Source: Petrosia ficiformis
Lineage: Eukaryota > Porifera > Demospongiae > Haplosclerida > Petrosiidae
NCBI GenBank assembly: GCA_947044365.1
Contig: OX345649.1
Coordinates: forward strand, 3,113,930-3,177,929
Direction: 5' to 3'
DNA: 64,000 nucleotides
The notes beneath the pieces are model-generated. The model was not told the DNA's origin and searched no databases. It saw only the letters and a program-made list of their open reading frames with translations. Below, piece after piece: positions 44,801-58,100 of this stretch. How positions within the stretch are numbered: the first letter of the stretch is position 1; each line of letters opens with the position of its first letter. The position numbers were made by a program, and so were the translations under genes.

Positions 44801-47800
44801 GTAAACTGATGAGATTATACGGGATGTTCCTATACTGTCCATACAGATATACATTGTATATTTAATATACATAATGTATACATACATGTATATTATACAT
44901 GTACATGTACACCTATAAATACCTGGTTTAGTTTTCTTTTCTTCGTTACCTTCCTCAGTTTCAGTACTCTTATCCAGATTAGTAATAATACCTTGCTCCC
45001 ATGTTCCCTTGTCCAGTGGAATATGAACTCCCAGCTTACAATTCTAAATATGTAATACATGTACATAATATACATGTACAATGTACATGTACATGTGACT
45101 AGGGCTGGGCGGTATATCGGTATTTAGTTGTACTGCAGTACAGTATTGCAAAATTTTGCATATAGAAATATTGAATATACGATTAATTAAATAATTTATG
45201 TGTCACACCCATAATTTTAAGCCCATGGCTAGCTGAAGTAGTGCTTTAGCAGTGTTTGTTAGGCTTTTCTCTAAGTAGCAATTGAGTTAGAAAAGAGTGC
45301 TAGACATCTATTCTTCAACATAAGATGTTAAATTTGTGTGCCAAGGAGTGTACAACAGTATGTTTAAAAAAAGTAAGTTATCTAGTATTGTAAAAGTCTG
45401 AACGACTTGTATTATTCTCAAATAGAGAGTACATGTACATGTACTTTATTTCTGAACATTTACAATTCATGTTTGTACATGTATAAATATATACACATAC
45501 ATGTACATGTAAGTACATGTACACATGTACCTTGTAAGCAATACTTAGATTTTGGAAGAATGTTCTCAATGTGTCAGTGAATGTATTTCCTCCAGGACTT
45601 AACACTAGGTATAGAATATGTTTCTGAGAAGAGAATGGCTCTAACAATAACTTGTCCTAATGAAGAAGAATGAATAGTAAAACTTGAATGTACACAATGA
45701 ATGATATGATTTGAGTTGATATACAACACATGTGAGTGTGTATAACTTTGTATATGTTTATCCATGTGTGCATGTGTGTGTGTGTGTATCCTGATTTAAG
45801 CAAGGGTAGATACATGTATATCTAATTAAATGGGGGATGAACAGAAGCTTTGTTCTTTTTAAAAATGTGATTATTATTTTCAATGCTGTCCACGGATCCC
45901 TTGTGGTCTGAAATTGTTTTCCACCTTTTTCTATCATGGATATACATGATGTTATCAGAGATGTAGAAAGAAAAAAAGAAATAAATAAAGAAAGACACCT
46001 GAGGCAATGGAAAAATGAAAATGAGAGTTGCCTCAGGTGGGATTTGAACCCACGACACTCTGTACTCCGGACAGATGCTCTACCAACTGAGCTACCAAGG
46101 CAGCTCAGCTGGCAGGGTCCGAATCAAACATCTCATACGCCTGTATGAACATGTACATGTAATATTGGTGAATGGTTATCTTACCCATGTTAATACAGTA
46201 AAAGGTGAGACACTCATCCATTCATGATCATATCCAACAACAATTGGTTGCATTGGTAAAGGAATACAATCATCACCAGCAGGAGCTAATGAGAAAAGAA
46301 CAATAATTGATTATATTATGAACCTATTATGATCTACACTGTACATGTACATGTATAATGTATGTAGTATGTATGAATATACATGCAGTAATTCATGGAT
46401 TATGCTAGGGCTGGAATGGATACTCGATTATCTGGATAATTATCCATGACGGGTCTGTTTCTTTGTATCCACAGGTACTTGGTTTGCACATGTGCAGAAA
46501 CCAAACACATGAAATCATAAATGCAATGATAAGTGTCCTGCTCTGTGTTACCAGATTTTTAGCTTTTAGAGCGTAGAACGATCTGTAAACACCAATGCTG
46601 CTTGTACAAATGTACAAACATCTATTGCAGTTGATTACAGCAAAAAGGTGAGGTAATACTTTATATTTTAGTGCAAACAAGTCAAGAATTTTTAGAGCAA
46701 TTATCCTGGTATCAGAACGTTATTGTGAATGGATATCCTGGAAGTGAAAAACAGGATCTGTTTCCAGTCCTAGTTTATACATGCACATGTATACAATGTT
46801 GTACTGTAAATGTACATGTACTACTGACTTTGACTGGGAGTTAGAGTTTGTAGATCTCTCAATGAAAGAGGACCTTTAGTGGACACTTTGATACATGGAG
46901 CATGATGAAAACTACTCTGAAATACTGTTTTCAACTCTTTCAGTTTTTTTGTAATAAATTTTGTTGGTAATGACAAGAGATCAAGAATCCAGGCAGCTAA
47001 GAGAGGAGAAAAGGAGGGAGATGAAAGGAGGGAGATGAAAGGAGGAAGTGAGGGAGGAGGAGGTAGAGGAAGAGGAAGAAGAGGAGGAGAAGAGAAAGGA
47101 GGAGAGGAAGGAGGAGGAGAAGAGAAAGGAGGAGGAGGAAAAGGAGGAGGAGGAAGAGGAGGAGGAAGAGGGAGGAGGAAGAGGGAGGAGGAGGAGAGGG
47201 AGGAGGAGAGGGAGGAGGAGATAGAGGGGGAGGTAGAGGAGGAGGAGAGGCAGGAGGAAAAGAAGGATGGCTGATAGATGTACATCATACATAGTTTTTG
47301 ATATGTTTTAAGGCATGGGCTAAATTGGCTCAACAATGGTTAGTGTGTGCGCCATTGTGAATACATCTTGAGCCAATTAACAAAGAGTTGATGGTGATAG
47401 AGATAACATATGTATAATCATAATTACATGTAACTGCGCCATCTGGCCCAAAAAGAGAGAACTGTGCAGCGCCAAATAAGAAGCTCTTTGGGCCAATGGT
47501 ACACCACATACATGTACGCTTATCAAAAACACTGTTGTACATGTACAGTGTATACGAGAGTACATGTAATTAGAGAAACATAATTAAGTGACTGTGGATG
47601 AGGAAACGAGCCATTAGGACAATAATAATTTTGATCAAACGTTAAGTTGACTTTAATTTAAAGTCACACTATTCGAGTATTTTTCATAAAAATATAAACT
47701 AAATTATGTTCCTCTTCCAGAATAAAAATTAGCTGGCTTGTACAAAATGGACAAATAGCAAATGTTATCAAAATTATTATTCTCCAAAATAGCCTGTTTT

Positions 47801-50800
47801 CTCATTCACAGTCATGTACATGTACATGTACATATTTATTATTATTATACCTGAGTTATCTTCTTTATCAAGTGTTACAGGAGCAGGAGATTGCTTGATT
47901 CCAGCAGAGGATGGAGGGTGTGGTATTCTGGTGAGTGATCTTCCACTTAGTACGAGCTGTTTGCCACACATTATAGCAGAAGAGACACTCTGTGTGTGAT
48001 ATAACCTGAGAGAAAAAAACAATAAAACATTATAATAATACAGAAAAATATCTTTAGTTAACAATGTAGTGTTACTAGTGTATATTACTGTTGGGTAATA
48101 ATTCAATATATCGCAATATTATTACATTCCAATAATCGCATCACATGATTTTGGTCTGCCAATATTATCGCAATGGCAATATATTGTCTGACTGCATGTA
48201 TCTAATAGTTACATACATATGTAAGTTGAAAAAATACTATAACACTTAGTCTTGAGCCACAACCTCTCAAAACAAGGATCGGAAGTTTCTTCTTTAAAAA
48301 ATGAGCCTTTTGATAATCACAGTATCAGTTGCAATAATTGTTAGTCACTTTAGGCAATAACTGCAAAACTTAATGTTCAATATCGCCCAACCCTAGTGTA
48401 CACATATAGTTATTATCATGAAGGGTTCTTAGGCTTCAAGAAAGGTTCCATCCCTTTAAAAGAAGTCTAGAAACTTGTACAAGTGTTCAGTTAAAAGTCT
48501 ATTCAAAGTCTAGGGTTTCATACAGCGAGGGGGAAATGGGGATATCCCTCCTAACTTGAGTTCCCCTCCTTGATTTCAGGCCAAATTTATTTCAACATGC
48601 AACAACATCTGAGCTACAAGCCTTTCAGAAGCAATCTCAGAGAGTAAAACATTTCCTGGGGGACCATACACCTAGATCCCCCCCAGAGCAAACGTGCTTC
48701 GTATGATTGACACTTTCTCCTCCCTGTATGAAACCCTGAAGTATATTCAGTACAAAAACACCAAGTCAAGCCACACAATCAGTTTACATACAAATGTACC
48801 TGCATGTATCTTTGGATTGTTGTTTATTTGATGTTTGTTGTTGATAAGGTTGAACAGTTCCAGAAGGAGATGATAAAGATGATGATTCTTGTTTACCAGT
48901 AAGACACAGATGAAGACAGTAGTCTTGTACAAATGATAGGAAGAACTGTGAAGTCTTGTGATAAGCTGAAAAAAATTATACAGTATAAAAACTGACTTTG
49001 TGACTGTATTTGGAATTACTTACATGTACATATATATGTACATGTATATGATTATTATGACTGTTATGTAGAAAGGTACAATTCATCACATAATAAATGC
49101 TTACCTTACAGGATTTTATTAACATGCAACATCTAAGCTACAAGCCTTCTGGGGCCGGCCACAAAAGCCGCCCACCAGAAGCAACATCAGACAGCCTAAA
49201 TTTAATACATTTCATAGAAGAGCATACCCCAGACCCCTCCCCAGGAACAGTGTGCTTTGCATGATCGATTCTTTCCATTCCCTAGCAAATAATCCCGTAT
49301 GAAACCATGCCATAAACACTTGCCAATGAGCCTTTTTGTACAAGAAGCTTAACAATCAAATATCATTGACTTCCTGTGTAAGTGTTTTATGGTACAGTGT
49401 TGTACATGTAAGCATTTGACTTAAATTATTATGTGATGAGTTGTACTGTGCTTACATTGTATTTGTGGGGACAGTTAAATGTACATACATGTACATGTAT
49501 ATGTATGTACATACATTGCATGTACATAAATCCCTGTCTAAGGGCCATGTACATGTATTTCATTGCATTGTTGTACTCGTACTACATGGATACACTATAC
49601 ACTTACTATCATCATCATCATCATCAGATGATCCTAAACCAAAATTTAAACACCAGTCATCAGTGACTCCAGTAGTAGGAGTATTCATAAAGTCCTCTCT
49701 GAACCCTAGACTAGGATAATCAGCAATCCCTAACATCATTAGAGGTTTCTCCTCCTCCAGTCTAAACAAGTTATCCTCCTCAAAACTATTTCCCCCACCT
49801 CCTATTAATGTAGATGTGGATCCCATTCCAGCTACGCTACTATAACTATCTAATCTTTGCCTGTACGAACTCCTACTTCTCATTATATTGTGTATAGCAG
49901 TCATGTCTATATTTACAGCATCAGATACATTAGCACCAAGGGCTGAATCCAGTAATGCTAAATTAATATAAAGAGCATGAGCTTCCGGGAGTATGGCTAC
50001 CAGGCTTGAACTCGACATTGGAGTTGGTGTAATTGGATCAAATGGAGATTCCAGTGGAGTTTGGATTGACGAAGAAGGGATGTGTCGAGGAAATCTACCA
50101 GGTACTCGTAATGGAGAAGATGATGGTAGAGATGTGTATGATGTGGGAAAGACAGGTGAAATTGTGTGATCAGTTGTAAGAGGAAGAGTAAGGTTTTGAC
50201 GATTAACAAGAGATGATGGTGGAGGAAAAATGAACTTCTGTGGCTCTGATTTAACACTACGTGATGAGCTAAAGAAAAAGAGATACATTATACATGTTCA
50301 TGTACATATACATGTACATAACTAAAAGCCTATTCACACTCAAAATTTGTGTTGTGGTCACCTTATGTACTATAACGTATAGCTTAATATGAGCATGTAG
50401 TCATGTACACATGTACATGCACATGTCTTGCACAATATACATGTACTGTACTGTAGTTTATAGCTTAAGAATGAATTTGATATAAGCAAAAGGGTAATGG
50501 GAAAATTGTTGTTAAACATTCCAGACTAAATGTATATCAACAAAACCCTTTTAGCAAGCAAGCCTAATACCCATAAATGTAAACAGCTGTAACTAAAACC
50601 AGTAATTATTACAGGTACATGTACATGGAGATCAACAATAAAGTACATGTACATGTAGTATGATATACTGTACATACAGCAATGTATTATGTACATGTAC
50701 ATGACAAAGTGCGCATATAACATGAAGTATGGTGCACAGAAACATTACTGTACATGTACAGGTCGTTATCAAAGGCACTGACAGTACTGTACTACATGTA

Positions 50801-52140
50801 CCTTGTTTTTAAATAAGTGCTGTGTGAAAATTCAGACAGCACTCTGTCAAGTATGAATCCGCCATGCATCAGTCATTATACATGTACATGTAAATCAGTT
50901 AAAAGATCCACATACATGTACATGTAATCATAGATGTACAGACACTTGAAGGAGTGCTTTAACTATTACATACATGTACATGTACACCTGTACATGACTA
51001 ATTGTACATGTACACGTACATGTAGTGTAATATACAGGTACATGTACATGTACAGTACATGGAAATGTATATCACAATATACTTGCATGTACATTTACAC
51101 ATACCTTGATTGGGATACAGTGGTCTTGTTGAGATATGCAGTTCTATTGGTGGATGAGGTTTTCTGTAAAGAATACATGATAACAATTCATTTGTAATAA
51201 TAGAGAAAAATATCCCAATGATGCTGTAATTTAATTTATGATTCTTCTATAATAATTGCAATCTCTAGTTCAAGTTTCTGTAATTTACTTGCTCATTATG
51301 GATCATGTACTGAGACTACTGACATCACAACAATGTATTAATGCCTTAGTTACATGGACACGGTAACATGGATACATAAAACAAAGCAAGTGATATACGT
51401 AAATACATGTACATGTATATATACATGTAATTATACATGTTCACACATTATATAATAATAATTATATACATGTACATGTACATCTACTTTGTGCATATTG
51501 ACTCTTGTGTGAAAGCGAGGGTGACAAGGATGGAGGAGGGAGATAGGGTGGAAAAAGGGAGAGATGGAGTGAGGAGGGAGGGAAGGAGTTAGGGAGGGAG
51601 AGAGAGATGTAACTTACTGGAGTCTGTTGAGGATAATACTTCATTGCTGATGGTAGTGTATTACTGGTAAGATTGGATAAAGGTAGGAAATCTTCTGGTA
51701 TAATTTCTGAGACTACATCTTCTAGCGGACTTAGTTTCTAAAAATTGTAACAAACAATTACAAAATAGTTATAAATACATGTAGTCATGTACATGTAGTC
51801 ATGTACATGTAGTCATGTACGTGTAGTCATGTACGTGTAGTCATGTACGTGTACAAGTACAATGTACATGTACATGTATATGTATATTATACATGAACAA
51901 GTACATTGTTCATACAGAGAATATACATGTACTTGTATGCAATTTTGAGAATAACATACTATCATTAAGTATTGCTCTAAAAGTTCATTTTTCTCTTCTG
52001 AGAAATTGACCCCACTCAAAACAGTCGTCCCAATGATTTTACCATCCTCAAATTTCTCCTCTGCTGATTCCACAGAAGGTGGAGTTGGATAGATATGAGA
52101 GAAATCAAGAGGATGTACTGATTCAGGTACCAGAGGCTGC

Positions 52141-52174
<34 letters not shown>

Positions 52175-55100
52175 TGATTAAACATACATTGTACAAGTAA
52201 TTGTTATTCTGCATAAAATTACATATACACTGTACATGTACATGTACCTTTGATGATTTGCCATTGCTTTTGAAAACATCAGTTTCCATAACAGACATAG
52301 TTGACTGGAACAGAACAAGAGAAAATCTTATCTTTTATACATGATTTTGTATACATGTAATATGCAAGTACATGACACTGTACATACAATGTATAACACA
52401 CACACACATCTCAAGGTAATGTAGATCTACACAGGTACAAGTACATGTACATTGCAGACATGTACATGTACAGTATACATGTACTAGTGTTATATATAAT
52501 GTAGGAACAATAATACTAGCCTCATATTCAGGATCTTAGAGTGAAGATTCAAATGATTAATGTTTTAATTTCCCCCCAGAATATTATAAACTACACGTAC
52601 ATGTACATGTACACTGCAGCTATCATGGCTTTTCCAGTTCAGTTTTGCAGAACATAGGCAAAAATCAATCAGTGCAGGCTCCCTTTCTCTATAGTACCAT
52701 ACATGTAGCTCCTCCTAGCTTTGTTCCAAACCAGGACCAGGTCTACATGCTTTCGTACAAGTTAATCAGTGCAAATGTAAACAGTACTTGAATTCAGGCT
52801 GTTGTTCTTTACATCTTTAATGAGAGTATGGGTACAAGACTAGTACATGTACATGTACATGTACATTGTATGTACATTGTATGCACACACACACACACAC
52901 TACACATGTACATGTACACGATGACTAACTGGATGTACATGTAGTTCCTCTTCATCCTCTGAGTCATCAAACAAACTGCCAATATAATTTTGTATCTTGA
53001 CAGCACTTGCACTAGTTAGATCAAGATTACCACCACTACCAGGTTTAAGGGAAGACTTACTAGTTACATTACCTGAAGACAAGAAGAAAAGAGGGAGAAA
53101 TGAGAAGAAGGAACAATATAAAAGAGGAGGAGAAGGGGAGAAGGGGAAAAGGAGAAGTGGGGAAGGGTAGGAAAGGAAGAGAATAATGGGAAGAAAAGAG
53201 ATACAGGAGATAGGAGGGTAAGTGAGAGAGTAGTCAGTAATATCTTACTCATTCCATCTAGTCCTCCTTCGTTGAGCTCATTCATTCCCTCTTGTGTATT
53301 TTCTTGTACAATAATATGAGCAGCATCTATTTCAGCTTCATCCTTTAGTAAGAAACATAATATTATAATAACCTCAAGATGAATAGTTCATCCATCCCAT
53401 GCTAACTTGTATTGTTCGACGAGGGTCCAGGATAGAGGCAGGTGGAGCAACTTCACTTTCACGTCTTTGAATCTTAGTGTGTCCACCTCGAAGTCCTTTA
53501 CCTGAGTTAGTTCTTTTTCTTGCTAATTTCTGATCTCCACTGTTAATACTATCATTAATAGACTGATTACTCTTACTTCTACTAATGGGACTAAAATGAA
53601 ATATGGAACGATAATCAAATGGCTATTAGTGTTACATAACTACATAACAACGCTACGAGTGTTACTATTATAACTATTATAACTAACACTGCTGGCTAAG
53701 TTGGGAAATTAACAAAAATTATATGTACACTGTACTACTGCATATCCCTTTTACATGTAGTCTGGCACTTGTAGTACTATTGATAATACTGTAAGTTGTA
53801 TAGTTTACTAAATACAAACAAAAGCAGAGTATCAATTCATATCTACATGTACAATGAGTCAAGATTCAAAGATGGTAAAATAGAGCCACAATCAGGATGA
53901 TCTCTAAGCATTTTTGGAAGGGATTAGAATCCTTTACAAATCTGAGTATCCTCCATTTTACCCTTTCCCTTCTTGAACTAATATATTCATGTGGAAATCA
54001 CACCCATTAAATTATAATTGTTAGCCCTTCCTTAATAAAATTCTGGGAACCAGACTGGTCACAATTGAATATTTAATATCAAACATCCTGATTATAATAT
54101 ACATGTGTACCTTAAAACCTTCTTTCCTCCTGGACTAGGAAATGAAACAGAGCCTTGAGGTGATGAAGCAATACCAGGCAAAGACATTAAAGGATTTCCA
54201 TGAGGAACCCTCAAAGTGCCAAGTGGTTGTACAAGTCTTTGCAAAGAGTATATACTTTCAGGCAAATGGATACATTCCCACCAACCATTATCAAATGAAA
54301 GATACTGAAAGAATGATTTTTCCATTTCCAATGAAGACGATTTCATTATATCAGCAACTCTGGAAATGTCATACGTATTCTTAGCCTTGCCACTCCTTGG
54401 TTCAGGAGAAATACCTTGTGGGTGAGAGATAGTAGGTACAGAGGAGAGAATAGGAGGAGGAGGGAGAGGAACATGACCAGGAAGCTTTAGGGCAGGTGAA
54501 GAAGGTACAGTTACAGCAGGAGAAGAGAGTGGGGTTGTGTATTTTGGAGGTCCAAGTCGTCTCCGTCTAGTACTCAATATGGGAGTACTTAAACTAAGAG
54601 ATGAAGGCGTTGGGTGTTCCCTCATGGGCGTGGCATTATCAGTTGGATGAGATATCCCTGCATTATAAGGTCGATAGCGATGTGGACGAGGTGAGCGTTC
54701 TGACAGAGAATCCATTCCACTTGATAATAGACGATGAGGGCGACTATATTGAATACATGTGCATGTATGAAAATGTACACACACACACTAATCATTACCT
54801 TGGTTTAGTTAATACAGAGTGGTATGAGTCTCTACTTGAGAGCTTTTGCGTACAGTGGCACTCTTCACATTGCTTTTGTTGCCTGAAAATAGAGTATGAA
54901 TGTGAATAGTGCGTAATCAACAGTAGTAGATGTAATGTACATGTACATACACTATATCTACATGTACATGTATGTGTACATGTATGTACTACATGTATAA
55001 CGTAAGTTATTTTTGTCAGGTACTGTACTCTGTACAGGGATGGTATATACTATGGAATGATATACAAATACCATATATAATAAAGTAAAGGGATTAGAAA

Positions 55101-58100
55101 CGGGTGTTCACGGGTGAAATATGTTACTTGGGGTCGTATTACATCATTTAATTACTAAATAGAAAATTATTTTGAAATGTTATTGAAAATATATTGTGGT
55201 TTGTATCATGATCCAATCATGTAATGGGTCTAAATCACCATTTAGGCTATTGTCATTATAGGTACACCCAATCTAGCTACCATTCGAGCAGATTTCGATG
55301 AGTAGAGAGATTATTATTTGTACTAAAGTTCCAAAGTGTACATGTACTAATACATGCTGTACATGTACACACTGCACATTACATACACTGTACACTGTAC
55401 TTACACATGTACATGTACTAATACATGCTGTACATGTACACACTGCACCTTACATACACTGTACACTGTACTTACACATGTACATGTACTAATACATACT
55501 GTACATGTACACACTGCACCTTACATACACTGTATACTGTACTTACACATGTACATGTACATGTACATGTACTAATACATACTGTACATGTACACTACAC
55601 ACTGCACCTTACATACACTGTACACTGTACTTACACATGTACTAGTACACTACACACTACATACATGTGTACATGTACTAATACATACTGTACATGTACA
55701 TACTCACTGTCTAGTATTATTATTCAATGTACAGTGTTAACTATGCACACATTATATACACGTATAAGTGATTCATTATGGAAGAGAATTACATTATGTT
55801 TGTACTTACACTAATGGATCAAAACACTTAGTGTCTTCCCATCCACCTTGTATCACTTTTTCCATAATCCCTTCATCCAAAGGTGATGGTGGTGGAGTTT
55901 GAACACCTTCTTCCGTGTGATACACAAAAACAAACTGAGAGGGATAACGTAATCGTACACCACCTAAAACAACCTCTACAGCAGCTGGTAATTGAGAAGG
56001 TTTATCTATTTCAAATCTTCTGGGATAGAAGAGCTTCCATTCATCTAATAGATCATCAATACCAGGATCAGTGACTCTGTAGCTGTGACCAGTCATGATG
56101 GCATTTAGACCACTTGGACTCAGAATCACTAAATATATCAAACATGATGTTTAGCTAAATAAAATTCTATGACGTGTACATGTGCATGTACACGTGTACA
56201 TGTACATGTACATGTGTACATAGTAAACCATAATTAATAATTATACATGTACATGTACTTATAGAGATTCTATTCTATTGTTATAATTTCAAAGAGAACT
56301 TTCATATGCACATGTACATGAACATGTGTACATGCATACATAGTAAACTAACTATACATGTACATGTACATTGTACATGTATTTATAGAGATTCTATTCT
56401 ATTGTTATAATTTCAAAGAGAACTATCACATGTACATGCACATGTACATATTAGGGCTGGGACGAAGGTAGAAAAACAACCTTCGAAGCTTCGTCTGCAA
56501 AAATGAGCGAACCTTCGCACGTGTTATTATCAATGTTATTATCAATGCCTCCAAAACTGGATTATTGCTTTACAATAAGTACTAGTCTTGTTCCTGTCAC
56601 TATTTCTACTTGGATTTAGCATCGCTTGAATGAAAATTTAGGCAGAAACAGCCAACAACTCAGCCTCAACTTTTCTTGGACACACCCACAATTTTAACCA
56701 CACGTTTAGATTGCATAAGTGCGCATGTGCAAACATTGAAGTGGGCGTGGCAGCGAAGCTTCGAAGGGAGAAATTTAGCTTCGAATGCACAGTAAACAAA
56801 CGAAGGTTCGAATATTCGAACCTTTTTCCCAGCCCTAGTACATATGAGTATGGTAACATTATTGGTATAATAATGACATACACAGTACCTTGCATTCCTG
56901 ATGAAGAAGCTAATGCTTGACGCAAGTGTATAGCCTGAAGTGGTTGAAGAGCTGGTCCTGCACGCACATCAACACTAGCACAAATGAATAAATGTGCATG
57001 AATGAAGAATGAAAAGTTACACAAAAAACAGCCCCTGAAAAAAATGAATAATAAATAAATGAATAGATAAATATTATGTACATGTACAAGTACACATGTA
57101 CATGTAGTTGTCTATAATTTGAATATTTGTGGTGAATTAATGCTATTTCATGCTTGCAATTGATTCGATAATAGCTACACATGTACATGTACATGTACTT
57201 CATTGTTATATAAATTTATCAAACACAGAATCCCAGAGCAAATTTAATATACACACACATGTACATGTACATGTACATGTATAACTTAACATCTTCAACA
57301 AAACAGTTTTTTCCCTATGACTCCAAAGGGGTAATCCCTATAATCATTTAGTGAGGTTATTAATTTTTTTATATCCACAAAAATCAGGTGACGCTACATG
57401 TACAATTGTACATGTACCGGTACATGTAAATACATTATACACGTACATGTATGTACACATACATACATGTACATTACACATGTATATGTTAGTGTTGTTT
57501 TAGTATGACAATAACGACTACTTTTAGTTATAGTTATAGTATGCCTGGTTTCTCAAATTTTTAGTTTAGTTATAGTTTAATTAATTAAAATAATATTAGG
57601 CGTATTAAAAGGGTTTTAGTTTTAGTTAACTAACTAAAAGTGCCCATTATTGGCCAATTTTCATTTAATTAGTTGTAGTTATTGCAATAGACTTGTAATT
57701 TAGTTATAGTTTAGTTAACTAAAAGTCAAAATGCCTTACTAAAAGGGGTTTTAGTATTAGTTATAGTTAACTAAAACAACACTAGTATATGTATATACAT
57801 GTATGTACATGTATATACATGTATGTACAATGAAAGTAATAACATACTACATACTGTATATTGAAGTGTATAACCAGGGCTCTATATGACAGCCATCAAT
57901 CACACTGACTGCCATACCATAATAGGTTATAACCACACTTGTCTTATTGACAAGGAGGTATTAATATCCCTCAATTATCACCTCATTACGAACCTATTCA
58001 TTATTAGGTCATAATTAATGAGATTAATGAGGAGGTGGTTCGTACATGTACTACATACATGTACATGTATTTACCCATTTAAGATTAATCTAAAGGCTGA

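Noticed and set aside
47035..47274. Gly/Arg/Glu ORF (+) and Ser/Pro/Leu ORFs (-) around 46981-47336
   Set aside because: Produced by the polypurine tract. Only 46829-46996 on the minus strand is an exon.
55298..55814. Overlapping Tyr/Thr/Cys/His-rich ORFs
   Set aside because: Translations of the ATGTAC-containing 71-bp tandem array in a MED13 intron.
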